Shown: one piece after another, positions 10,692 to 21,786 of the stretch | Position numbering within the stretch: the first letter of the stretch is position 1 | Layout of the letters: every line of letters begins with the position of its first letter | From: Deinandra increscens subsp. villosa | Lineage: Eukaryota; Streptophyta; Magnoliopsida; Asterales; Asteraceae | Assembly (NCBI GenBank): GCA_039602395.1 | Contig: JBCNJP010000018.1 | Span: forward strand, 992,001-1,056,000 | Reading direction: 5' to 3' | Length of the DNA stretch: 64,000 nt | Translations under genes and position numbers: made by a program | Notes under the pieces: model-generated | Seen by the model: the letters and a program-made list of their open reading frames with translations, nothing else | Told to the model about the DNA's origin: nothing | The model's database searches: none

Positions 10692-12631
10692 ATGGAGCTC
10701 ACTTACGTCCTAATTCTCTCCGCAATTTTGACCGTGGTCAACGCTCGTATCCCGGGAGTTTACACCGGAGGCCAGTGGAACAGCGCTCACGCCACCTTCT
10801 ACGGTGGCCACGATGCTTCCGGTACCATGGGTGAGTCCGTGAGTCACCATATATATATGTTTACATTTTCATCGCCTATCATAATCTGCCACCTGTCTAA
10901 CTTTAATTGGACGTTGATTTAATTGCAGGAGGAGCGTGCGGGTACGGGAATCTGTACGGCCAGGGGTATGGCGTCAACACGGCGGCGCTAAGCACGGCTC
11001 TGTTCAACAACGGGGTGAGCTGCGGTGCTTGTTTCGAGATAAAGTGTGTGAATGACCCGCAGTGGTGTCATCCCGGCAGCCCGTCCATTTTCATCACGGC
11101 GACTAATTTCTGCCCGCCTAATTTCGCTCAGGCGAGTGATAATGGCGGGTGGTGCAACCCTCCTCGCACCCATTTCGATCTCGCTATGCCTGTGTTTCTC
11201 AAGATCGCTGAGTACCGTGCCGGAATTGTTCCCGTCTCTTACCGCCGGTTAGCCTTTCTTTCTTTTTCACCGTCGTCTTCCGACGTATTAGATTTTCATG
11301 ATTTGCTCTGCAGCTAAACTGTTATGGATTTAACGGTTTATACTTTATCATAAAGTGTAAAACATCTCCACACTCACCCACTACTAAAAAGTGGGAATAG
11401 TGGGGCCACCCGTTAAAACCCATTTCTTGTTTTGTACCTTTATTTATTTCTCTAACCCTAATTTTTACACTATATTATATATATTGTGCTATTATTCTTG
11501 TAATTTATCATCAGGAGTAAGACACAACTAAGACGGTTGACAATAAAATATTATACTGGTAAAAAAACTGAATATAAGTCACACTAACCGAACCAGGCAG
11601 TGACGGACAGTGGCGGATCCAGGAAATAATATCAGGGGTAGCGGGGACTAACGGGGGTTCGGGGGCAGCGCCTCCGAAAATTTTTTTTAGGTAGTTAACG
11701 GGCTTTTAATCATATTTTTAAGGGGCTTTTGATCATATTTTTAAGTAAAAGCCATAAAATTTCTTCCAGGGGTCGCGAAAAATTCGTTTCAGGGGTCGCG
11801 AAAAACCGAAAACCTATAAAAAAAAAAAAATTTGCACGTCGGGGTAAAAGTTCAGGGGTAGCGGGCGCTACCCCTGGGACCTTAGTAGGTCCGCCACTGG
11901 TGACGGATCCAAAAAATAAAAATAAAAACCTTAGGTTTATTCAAGAGATTGATAACTTTTGGTATTTGGTTCTAAAAAAAGCTATTTTCACAAACCTTTA
12001 ATGTCTTGAAAGCCAAACACAACTAAAAAAGAAGTCAATTTCATAAACATTAGATTAGATGCCTCTCAAAAAGAACCTTTGGTGCCTTAAACATTTAGTT
12101 CAAGTAATTAATATTTTACATCCGAGTGAGTGCATAGCTAGGACCCCACTAGGTCCTAATTGAATCTGCCATTAGAAGTCTAGATACACATAAATCTCTT
12201 GTGTTCATTCTTGTTTGTTACTTTTCTACGGTGATTGTGTGTGTGATTGATTACAAATTATAACATATGTATCTACCCCGTCGTAGAGTTACCGAATTCA
12301 TTAATTATTTTGCTTACACAGGATCCCATGCCGAAAGAAGGGCGGGATAAGATTTACCATCAACGGATTCCGTTACTTCAACTTGGTTCTTGTCACCAAC
12401 GTTGCGGGAGCAGGGGACATAACCCAAGCATGGGTCAAGGGTTCAAAGACCGAATGGATGAGTCTTAGTCGTAACTGGGGTCAAAATTGGCAATCGAATG
12501 CCGTGCTTATCGGCCAGTCCCTTTCGTTTAGGGTTAGGGGTAGTGATCGCCGCACTTCGACCTCTTGGAACATAGTTCCCGCTAATTGGGAATTCGGTCA
12601 AACCTTTGTCGGCAAAAATTTCCGAGTTTAG
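10692..12631 (+). CDS. Alpha-expansin, three exons, 255 aa
   Basis: Exons are 10692-10830, 10929-11247 and 12322-12631. All splice sites are GT-AG and the phases join exactly to give 768 nt with a TAG stop. Expansins are secreted, non-hydrolytic proteins that loosen the cell wall at acid pH by weakening cellulose-xyloglucan contacts. A hydrophobic signal peptide covers about residues 1-18 (MELTYVLILS...VVNA). The double-psi beta-barrel domain (about 46-155) has conserved cysteines, GACGYGNLY at 48-56 and the HFD motif at 128-130. The GGWCNPP insert just before HFD is typical of alpha- rather than beta-expansins. The C-terminal CBM63-type domain (about 165-250) has surface tryptophans W198, W205 and W209. 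Length is normal for the family and the gene looks intact. Intron 2 (1074 bp) is enlarged by a MITE. A family member cannot be named from sequence alone. Confidence 0.95.
11608..11899. mobile_element. hAT-like MITE in expansin intron 2
   Basis: The terminal inverted repeats are CAGTGGCGGATC on the left and TCCGCCACTG on the right. An exact 8-bp target-site duplication, GTGACGGA, lies at 11600-11607 and 11900-11907. TIRs starting CAG plus an 8-bp TSD indicate the hAT superfamily. The 292-bp element has no transposase, and CAGGGGTAGCGG recurs near both ends. It lies wholly inside the intron, away from splice sites. Confidence 0.88.
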
Positions 12632-12730
12632 CCGCATGATTTTATTTAACAAGTTCCCGGTTAAAAAAAAATAAAGAAAAAAAATAATTTCATGTTTTGG
12701 TCTTACTAATAGTCGTTACACGAGCGTTAT

Positions 12731-12736
12731 AATAAA
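12731..12736 (+). terminator. Putative poly(A) signal of the expansin gene
   Basis: AATAAA lies 100 bases past the expansin stop codon. An earlier AATAAA-like site in the A-rich tract near 12669 is an alternative. Confidence 0.45.
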
Positions 12737-12957
12737 CATTTTTGTGTGAGGTGTCATTTTAGTTTAAATCAGGTTTTGACTTTTAAGATAACCGTCCCAA
12801 AAAAAAAACTATAAGGAAAGATGGGATCGAGTTTAGTAGAGTGTGATTCTAGAGTCTTATGAAGGGGTATTTTTGATAATTGAGAAATGCTTAGTAGATG
12901 AGCTTGGATCTTACTCAAAAAGCAGTCTTGTGATATACATATGGTTTGTTATTATTA

Positions 12958-13320
12958 CTAGTCAGTAACCCGGGTAAATACCCGAGGCTGTGACTTTGTT
13001 TTTTGATTTGTTCAATGTCATTTGTTGATTAAAACTTAAGCAATATGGATCTAGTTTTGTTGGGTTTTCTGTCACGAATCCAAAGCAATTTACGGATCGA
13101 ATTTTTGTTGAGAAATAAAAGAGATATGATGAATTAAAGTTGTGTTATTTTAAAAATAACTATATATATGGATAGTTTTTATGTGAAAAGAATTTAATTT
13201 TCTATTGAATTATTTAATTTAAAAATCTCATAAATTGACACATAGGATTTATCCTATGTGGCACACTTTAAAAAATGACATTTATACTTTAAAAACTTGT
13301 GTTTAATAGTAATATATAGA
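12958..13320 (-). mobile_element. Short non-autonomous Helitron (363 bp)
   Basis: On the minus strand it begins TCTATATATTACTATTAAAC and ends in a GC hairpin (arms around CGGGTATTTACCCG) followed by GTTACTGACTAG. The TC start, the CTAG end after a hairpin and insertion between A and T are the Helitron hallmarks. There is no coding capacity and no target-site duplication, as expected. Confidence 0.72.
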
Positions 13321-14456
13321 TAGATTGTTATCTCCAAATTGTATTTTTTATTTGAGATTTTACTGGATGGATGTGCTTATATGTTTAACAAGAGGAGTTA
13401 GATGAGCTGAACTCATGACGGCCACAACTTTCCATTTATTTTTGTTTACTATTGTTATAATTATCATTTATGATAATACAGTTATCTATTTCGTTTTGGT
13501 TTATTTCGGTTTTAAATGATGGCCTGATGGGGTGACATTTTAGTTGTTTTCAAGAGCGTCTTACACCAATCGAAAAGTTATAAAATAAAGTCTAAATTTT
13601 TAAGTAAACTCAACTCGGTAAAAAGAGTGTTAGAATAAATTATAGGTATAAAACTTTTGAAAATGAATAATGTGTCTTAAATATCAAAACATTTGGATAT
13701 GTTAGTTTTAGTTATAACATATTCAACTCATAAAATTGTTTAATAGTATTTGGATATGTTAGTTTTACACGATTCAATTGTTGATAAACGCAAACCAAGA
13801 AGAATAATACCCAATAACAAGCACTACGATGTTTACAACGACTTATACGTACAAACACAGAAACACACTTTTATATTAGGAACTTATCCATGGATTAAAA
13901 CCCATGGGTCTTATCCGCAACGGACCTAGCTCCTTAACTTAGTAGCAGCCCAGTTGTACAACCTTTAAGCCCATTTGTCCAGCTGCATTCCTAGTCTCCT
14001 AGACCAATCATTCCAGCCATCTCATGAAAATCAATTTAACACTCAATTAGAAAACAATAACATTATTATGAATTTTAAAGATGAATTAAACATAAAGAAT
14101 AATTTTAACAGGAAAACTATTCAACTTTAACATAAGGACTGATTCATTTACATATGAAAGTCAACAACAATAAAAACAACATACCCTACTTTTAACCTGA
14201 AGGATAAAGAGGTTGTATAGACTCAAATATTTTAATATGAAACTCAAATACCTCTAATAAAATCTCATAAAAACTTAAAAGGACTACTGGTCATTAAGTG
14301 ACTAAATTAGAGAAAGTTGCACAGCACTTTGCATTAGGAAATCACAAAAATATCCATGTGTTAAGCAAAATTAACCAAAAATATGATAATATTAGAGTTC
14401 TGTAGCATAGGTGGTTGTAAATTTATACATGTAGTATTTAACACTTGTCACCAAAA
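13321..14456. other. Intergenic AT-rich DNA, no feature recognised
   Basis: No coding region, RNA gene or clear repeat is seen. A heptad TTTGGATATGTTAG is repeated near 13692 and 13750. Confidence 0.5.
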
Positions 14457-15340
14457 CTAGATTTTAACCCTTCGCGCGTTGCGCAGAGGTGTTCAAGAAT
14501 GACGTCATGATATTATCAAAATTGCAACGTTGTTGCGTTAGTTCTATTAACTTAGGTTGTTGTTTGTTTTACATATAGTGAGCTTCACAAAAGATCATGG
14601 CTTCGTTCATCACAACACGGTCTCGTTTGGTTGTATTCTTGTTGTTTTAATCGTTCGGATAACACGCGTAGATAAAATAGTTGAACTGTTACACCACCAA
14701 CAACATAAATTATTGGTGATCAATGGAGGTTAACATGGAGATAACGCAAACACACAAAACCATTGCATTGCTTTAAGGATACGTGGAGGAAAACAAAAAA
14801 AGAAAACATTGAACAACCAAAATCACTTATAAAATTATAAACAAATCATATTTACCATTTAAAAGTTTACGTATTACACAACCAAAACAAATATATAAAA
14901 AGTTTTAAAAAAAGTATAAAATTAAATAATCTAAATGGAGGTTACCGCTGGAATAACCGAACACACGAAACCATTGCAATGGAGGTTACCGCTATGATAA
15001 CGCGAATGTTGTATTTGTAATATGCAAGCATAATATAAATTATTGGTGGTCAATGGAGGTTACCTACGCGAACACACAAAACCATTACACTGCTTTAACG
15101 CTCTAAAATATTATTATATTAATAAACTTAAAAAAATCACAATATTATTTAACAAAAAACATTACAATAGTTTGATTATTTTAATAATGAAAAACCATTA
15201 AAATATTAAACTTGATGATTATTTTAATATTATATATATTATTAAAATAATATTTCTTGGTGATGAAGCATTGTTATGAATTGTAATATACAAGTAGGAC
15301 GACCCGCGCGTTGCTGCGGAGCCGTCCCATTTAAAAAGGG
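14457..15340 (-). mobile_element. Helitron 3' end(s), minus strand, 5' limit not found
   Basis: Read on the minus strand, a hairpin-forming GCGCAACGCGCG is followed by GGGTTAAAATCTAG and then T, a Helitron 3' terminus at 14457. The motif AATGGAGGTTACCGCT with ACACACAAAACCATT recurs at about 14720, 14935, 14978 and 15052. A second hairpin-like GACCCGCGCGTTGCTGCGG lies near 15301. I could not fix the matching 5' TC end, so the right border is approximate. Confidence 0.4.
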
Positions 15341-18300
15341 CGATTGGAGTCGTACCGTTTTAAAGACTCGGTTAACTAATCGATGAGACCAAATGCCCGG
15401 GTGCGTTTCGCGGCGGAGTTTAGAAAGTTGGTTAGCCAAACCATGAGAATATAAAAAGAGAATCTGTCTTAAATTAGTGTCAGATACAACTTTTTTTTAT
15501 CAAAAGAAATATATATCAGATATCAAACTAAAAACATACATTTGATTCAACTCTTAAAAAAGAGACAGAAGGTGCTAACCCATAAACTAAGATCATCCTA
15601 ATGAAGTTCAAGTACCGCTAAACAACGATGCTATATGATACATATAAATAATCTGAAGGAACATAAAAATAACAACATAAGTAACAAATCACCTTACAAA
15701 GAGAAGGTGATGCCACCAGACCACATAAGATACCTGCATTACAATAAAAATTAAATTCATAAAAAAACAAATGAATCATAAAATAAATATGAACCTGTAA
15801 GGAGAAACTAATAAAAATTTATAACAGAAAGATTTTAGGACTAAAAGTCTACACAACAGAAGTCTATTGATCCTTCTTGACTCAAACTCGTTTTGACCCC
15901 AACCATTCTGGCCAGAACTCACATTGATCCGAACAAAATTGTCAAAAATGACAATTTTTCATCCTTTAAGGACACAACAGCAAAATAGTGAAGCTATATA
16001 AACATTTATATAACCTGACCTTTTTATTGAGGTGATCTTGACCTTTTCATTGAGATGATCTGGATTCTTGAGGAAAAAACTTCTCTGTTTCTGACTTGGG
16101 GGTTGCCTGAAGGTATATTAAATTATTAATAGAATTCACACCTGCAAATGACATGTTTAAACTTGATATTTCGAAAACATATAACCAAATGAGAAGTGAT
16201 AATTTTGACCCAATTAGTTATAAATGGGTTAAGCTATGTTTTATCCCTAGTAAATCAATGTAAACTTTTGAAAAATAAAACGGGTCAAATGGGTTGAATG
16301 TGTCAAGATCTATACTCTTGTGACTTTAAGATTAAAATATAAATTAGTAGTCCATATCAGTAAGAAATCATACTATTATTAGAGTTACCTCATGATTCAG
16401 ATATGGTTAGGTAACCAGACTAATTAGTTATTCATAGCAAGTCAACTGTACTAAAATCATGAGGAAAATCTAATTACTTATTCACAGTAGTTCATAGGAA
16501 GCCAAGTATTATAATCACAAATAAGTGGTTAAAGGAGTGTACTTGACTCTTAAACCAATTGCAAAATTGACCCTATTTATAACTGAAATTAAATTAACAA
16601 ATGTAGTTAGATAGAAAAGATGAAGATGATTTGTGGCCTCTCCCTCTCACTAACTCTACTTGAAGAAATTCTTTTTATGGAAGAGACAGTCATATCAACT
16701 CCTCCTATGATATCACTAAATAAAACTTGAAAGATGATGAATACGGATCATTTGACCATGAAGAAGCATCAACTGATCAATGCAAATAGCACCCTAAATC
16801 GAAGGAGGAAATAACTATAATGAGATAATTACCAAACCGGAAAAGAAAAAATAAGAACACGAAACTTATCTTTGAGGTGCTGAAGGAAGAGTGACCATGA
16901 AGAAGACATAAGAGGAGTTGGCGAACCCTATAATAAGTTCCCTGAAACTCGGTCACTTCAAACAGAAACAAAAATTAGCACACACATGGGCATATTTCTA
17001 CATGTACACACAAATATTTGCAGAGAATTTGGGTTTAATCATCCAATTTACCTATGCTCGGAAAGTCAAGATGTAAGCATATAAAACAAAGATGCCATTA
17101 GCAAATATCCCCTACACAAATAAACAGAGAGTAGAAGACGGTGAACAAAATCAAAACTAAAATCATGAATTTATAACAAATATATGCGCTAAAGAAACCT
17201 ATCCCTAAATCTACCCAAGATTCAAACTTGCAAAATTTAAGAATCGGTGAGGAGGAAGAAGAGATATGTAAGAGATGAGAGTGGTTTCAACAGTGATAAC
17301 CTAGCAAATCAATGTGATGTACTCAATTGTGTTCATAATGTGGAAGATCCTGCAAAATCAAAACAAAATTATAACCTAAATTTGTAAAGAAACAGAGAAC
17401 CAGCAGGTAACAACCTTGATTCCTAACCCTAACAGCGATTTGGAGTCATTGATCTTGCCAGACATGCCTCCTCCGTAAGTGAATACACGAACATAAAAAC
17501 AAAACATTGACCAAATTTAAAAACCCAAACGAATAAAACTCACCAGATCTCGAGTGGCCTGTGGAAGCAGCGCCGCTGTCCATCACCACTACCATCTTCG
17601 AAACCTCATGTTCTTCAATTTCAACGAACATGGGGAGTAACAGTGCGTTTAATGGAAACAACCAAACAATCCGAAACGATGTCCTTGGATTGGATGGTCT
17701 TTAGTAACTAATCACCCTTTGGCCTGTTTCTAAACGAATGGTTGATGAAACCAATAATGCAGAAGTAAAAGGAGCAGAATTGATACCCGATGGCGTTCTC
17801 TATGAAGCATGTAGCATTCAATCGATAAGTTGATGAATAAGCCATAATCACGAAACCCTAAATAGATGGACGATGGTGAAGATTCATACTTTTAAACATT
17901 CAATGATTCCGATTGATCCTGAATCGTAAGATTTACAGCGATTGTCGATTGAAGCCATAAATCACAAACCCTAAATTAATGATAGAAGATCTAAACATCA
18001 CAACCCCTAAAATACGAACAATTTAAACGATAATAATTAACATACCGGTGAGAGAATCGTCAAGAAAACCCCATACCGGTGAGAGATCGTCAAGAAAACC
18101 CCATAAAAGAGAGAGAGAGCTCCGATGTGTGGTGCGGATGTGAGAATGAGGGTGTTTTAGGGTTCTGATTTTGTGGTGTCCGGCGGTAACTTCTCTCCGT
18201 CCATTATCTCTCTCAGTCTCTTTCTCTCTCTCGTCGAGGGTTAAACCATGGATGTACAGATGATGATGATGATGGTGAAATATGAAGAAGAGAGGCGGTG

Positions 18301-18716
18301 GAGTGCACAGATGATGATGATGATGGGGACCTTTCTCTTTCTTTCTGCGTGTGAAAATGAAAGAGAAACCGTATCCCTGATTTTGTGCAAGACTTTTCTA
18401 TCAAAGCCTCTTTTCATTGTGCAAGTTTACCACCTACCGCAAACCCGACCCAAATCCATGACCCGCGACCCACGAACACTGTAGAAGGCCACTGTAGCTA
18501 TAAAACCCATTGCTTTAGGGAGTTGTACATTATGCATAAGAAGTAGGAAACTGTGTGCTTTAGGGGGTTGTACCCTTTGTTTTGGAAGTTGTACTATTGG
18601 TTGTAATATGTATATATAGGGTAATAGGAATAGGAATAGGAATAGGAATAGGAATTAACCAAACAATATAATAATATTATATTAGAGTTCTAATAAAGAA
18701 TTACAATATTAAACAT
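15341..18716 (-). other. Possible non-coding or decayed minus-strand transcription unit
   Basis: There is no convincing protein. On the minus strand several segments look like small exons with good splice sites: an upstream leader near 18030-18120 ending CACCG|GTATGT; a segment near 17545-17560 bounded by TTCCACAG and GTGAGT; one near 17407-17470 starting around an ATG; and one near 17300-17350 preceded by TTTTGCAG. The leader contains a tandem duplication of about 34 bp (GGTTTTCTTGACGAT core). Open frames are short (71 aa or less) and match nothing I recognise. This could be a long non-coding RNA gene, a captured gene fragment or chance. Confidence 0.25.
18623..18656. repeat. (GGAATA)n microsatellite
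   Basis: About five to six tandem copies of the hexamer GGAATA precede the scaffold gap. Confidence 0.9.
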
Positions 18717-19216
18717 NNNNNNNNNNNNNNNNNNNNNNNNNNNNNNNNNNNNNNNNNNNNNNNNNNNNNNNNNNNNNNNNNNNNNNNNNNNNNNNNNNNN
18801 NNNNNNNNNNNNNNNNNNNNNNNNNNNNNNNNNNNNNNNNNNNNNNNNNNNNNNNNNNNNNNNNNNNNNNNNNNNNNNNNNNNNNNNNNNNNNNNNNNNN
18901 NNNNNNNNNNNNNNNNNNNNNNNNNNNNNNNNNNNNNNNNNNNNNNNNNNNNNNNNNNNNNNNNNNNNNNNNNNNNNNNNNNNNNNNNNNNNNNNNNNNN
19001 NNNNNNNNNNNNNNNNNNNNNNNNNNNNNNNNNNNNNNNNNNNNNNNNNNNNNNNNNNNNNNNNNNNNNNNNNNNNNNNNNNNNNNNNNNNNNNNNNNNN
19101 NNNNNNNNNNNNNNNNNNNNNNNNNNNNNNNNNNNNNNNNNNNNNNNNNNNNNNNNNNNNNNNNNNNNNNNNNNNNNNNNNNNNNNNNNNNNNNNNNNNN
19201 NNNNNNNNNNNNNNNN
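18717..19216. other. Assembly gap, 500 N
   Basis: Exactly 500 N, a conventional fixed gap length, so the true size is unknown. Apparent open frames through it are artefacts. Confidence 1.
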
Positions 19217-19833
19217 ATATTGGAAATTCAGCAACAACAAGAAACATCAGTATCCTACCCTTCTCAACCCACTTCAACGGTAACTCCGTCCCCCCAGGAA
19301 TCGAGTCTCGTTTGACGAAGAAAAAACGCTTCTTCCAGTCATGGTCATTGTGGGAAGCTCGGGGAATCAACTGGGAGGTGGAGGTGCGAGCCTTAAAAAC
19401 AAACCGGCTACAACCATGGGTTCTTAACTGATACGCTTCACAGATTTCAGGAATCCCAATGTTGAGATTCCTGGTTTGGTTCAACTGATCCAGAGAATAC
19501 AAGATTCTCCAGACCATCGGCATGGTATGGGAGTAAGAAAGCCGGAAAGGGGAACGTCATCCCAAGCAAGAAAGGATAGTACATAAAGCAAACCCACGTT
19601 GTGGAGATGAAAGCGGACATGGTAAGAGAATCGAAGGGTCGGAAAACAGTTTCCGGCGGAAAGATGCCGGAATTCTTTAACTCGAGGATGTCGCGATCGT
19701 CGAAAGTGCAGGTTTCTTCCTCACAGGGGATAACGTACCCCTGATCATGGAAATCCTCGATGACCGGAGAGCTTACGAATAAGATGACCGGGTGTTTTTC
19801 TTGGCCATGGCCGAAAAACGAGAAATCAATCAC
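19217..19833 (-). pseudogene. Retroelement-associated antisense ORF, gypsy-type transposon domain, frameshifted
   Basis: Two overlapping minus-strand frames (19833-19447 and 19523 into the gap) together read as one protein with a frameshift near 19520-19570. Motifs include FPFPAFLLPYHADGL, MPMVWRILYSLDQLN and, nearer the C-terminus, DHDWKKRFFFVKRD. This resembles the putative gypsy-type transposon (Transposase_28-like) proteins common in plant genomes. It is antisense to the LTR that follows at 19935. Additional antisense ORFs just upstream of the 3' LTR are known in Tat-lineage Gypsy elements, which would explain the position. The C-terminal part is lost in the gap, so biochemical function is unknown. 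Confidence 0.55.
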
Positions 19834-19934
19834 ATCTCAACCATAATTACCGTCTAAACGCCGTGAAAAGAGCATCTTTTTGAATTTTAATAGTTGTCGA
19901 GCTTATCCACATCTGTTGAAATTCAAGGGGCAAT

Positions 19935-20580
19935 TGTTGAGGGTATATTTTCAGGATGCTCACAAGAAGCTCAGATAGTTCAAGAGTCCTATTATCATCT
20001 GGGAATCCCGTCTACTCAGGTATCCTGATTAATTTTATTTTGCTAACCCTCATATTTGCCACGTGTTTTATTTGACCGGGTACAAATGAAGTCGATAACT
20101 ACTTCCGAAACTTAAGCTCCAGCTACGGTAGATCGTGGACCGAGTGAACGAAGAAGACCCATAACGGTCGAGTTAGTTGGACGTTAGGATCCCGGGAATC
20201 CCGGAAAATTTGTTATCATTGTATTTGTTATATAAATCGAGGATTCGATCAGGAACACACATTCGACACATTGAACACACTTTAGCTCAGTTACGACCAC
20301 ACAACATTGTATCACATAGTTCTGATCGATCAAACCTCCAACCCATTGTAATTTTTCATTTGATTATCAATAAAATTGACTAGGAGGCGGCTATTCGGCC
20401 GGCTCCCGAGGTTTTTATCCAGGATTCCCAGAGGCAACTCGAAGGATTCTGGAGTTTTCCTCGCTAAATCATCGTGTCATCATCCTAACTTGGATTACTT
20501 GCTCATTTGATCATTAAGCACTCTACCTCACAATCTAAGTTTGGAATACGAAATTCCTTTGTGAATTTTTTACCAAAACA
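19935..20580 (+). mobile_element. 3' LTR of a Tat-like Gypsy element (646 bp)
   Basis: Runs from TGTTGAGGGTATATT to TTTACCAAAACA. A purine-rich CAAGGGGCAA lies directly upstream as a polypurine tract. A TATA box (TTATATAAATCGAGG) lies at about 20229-20243. The ending CCAAAACA and the CCGAGGTTTTTATCC block resemble the LTR at 20742-21691, so they are related families. No primer-binding site follows, and the flanking pentamers GCAAT and GTTTG do not match. I therefore read it as a 3' LTR whose body lies in or beyond the gap. Confidence 0.6.
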
Positions 20581-20741
20581 GTTTGTTCTCAAACGATCGC
20601 TTGGGTTTATCTTTTTATCGTTTCCCTTTAATCGTTAATCGTTTATCGTGTATCGTTTATTGTTTACTTGTTTAAATATTTATCTTTATCATTTATCTTT
20701 AATCGTTTATTTGTTTATCGTTAAATTGTCAATTCGTTATG
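20581..20741. repeat. Degenerate TTTATCGT-type simple repeat between two LTRs
   Basis: Variants of TTTATCGT and TTAATCGT recur about ten times from 20610 to 20725. No coding sequence. Confidence 0.6.
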
Positions 20742-21691
20742 TGTTATACCCCGAATTCTCGGCTGATAATCCAGGGTGCAGGTATAGGCCAAGGACAGGA
20801 GTGACCCAGGAATTGTATAACCCAGAATTTAACAGGTAAAGTTCAAATGACCCTGAATGTATCAGGAGTAATGTAATGTCCCAGGATGTCGCTGTAATCC
20901 AGGAAAGTCCATATTCATTTTATTTTATTCTGGTTACGCATTATTATGATCCAGGATGAGTCTAATCCAGGGTCATCCTTATTCTACGAATGACCCAGCA
21001 TGTAGAAATGACCCTGCATGCTAGGACATTGTTACTAACGTATTTTGTGCCTTTATCTAAGTGTAGACAGGTTGACGAAGTCTCCCAACGGTCGAATAAA
21101 AGAAGCTAGAGACTCATCTAGCACGTGGTCAAAGGTTGTTAGCTGGAGATTCGGTCAACCAACTGAAAGAGACGTTGGAGAGAAGATCCCTGGAATATCG
21201 GGCAAGTTGTTGAAGATCCCTGGAATATCGGAGAAGTTGTTGAAGATCTAGGAGTATAAATAAGACCCTCAGATTTATTTTTCAGCTCATTCGAGCTTTA
21301 CTCATTGTATTCTCGTACTAAACTCTCTGATTACTCTCTGTACTCAAACATTTACGTGATTAATAAACTGGTAGCGTGTGTTATCGCTACCCGGGGTTTT
21401 TATGCCGGCGGCGCCTTAGAGACATCTAAGGGCTAAGGACTTTTCCCTAGTCAAATCCTCGGTGTTCTTGCTTGTATTTCAGGTTACATTTGTGTTGCTA
21501 AGCTTCTTAACGGATTTCATAAGCAAACCTAACTTTTTACCAAGGATTTTAGTTGTTTGTCCTTGGAATTCTACTGTTATCCCAGGATTTCTTCAAAACT
21601 GTTTTCATATCTAAATCCTAGGCACCGAACCTCACATTCATATTTGGTTCAAATTTTACTAATCTTGCTTAAGTAATTTTTAGCCAAAACA
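20742..21691 (+). repeat. 5' LTR of the Tat element (950 bp)
   Basis: Begins TGTTATACCCCG and ends GCCAAAACA, followed after two bases by a primer-binding site. A TATA box (GTATAAATAAG) is at about 21254-21264. Two near-perfect tandem 30-mers (21182-21211 and 21212-21241, starting GAAGATCCCTGGAATATCGG) lie directly upstream. AATAAA at 21362 is a candidate poly(A) signal. Confidence 0.8.
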
Positions 21692-21693
21692 AA

Positions 21694-21712
21694 TTGGCGC
21701 CCACCGTGGGGC
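21694..21712 (+). promoter_or_regulatory. Retrotransposon primer-binding site
   Basis: TTGGCGCCCACCGTGGGGC lies two bases after the LTR end. TGGCGCC at this spot is typical of tRNA-primed minus-strand synthesis in plant Gypsy elements. The exact tRNA is not assigned. Confidence 0.7.
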
Positions 21713-21786
21713 AATTGGTGTCAATTTTTTGTCAAACTCTTTTCAGATTCATCCTAAACTTAATTTTTACCAAAATCTACCAAAAG

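Noticed and set aside
18690..19523. Long open frames that pass through the N gaps (also 41065-41958)
   Set aside because: Runs of N translate as unknown residues without stops. Only the real sequence outside the gap was used.
21694..21786. Extended N-terminus of the Tat Gag beginning in the primer-binding site
   Set aside because: The frame is open there but the first codon is TTG and overlaps the primer-binding site. ATG at 21787 is the sensible start.
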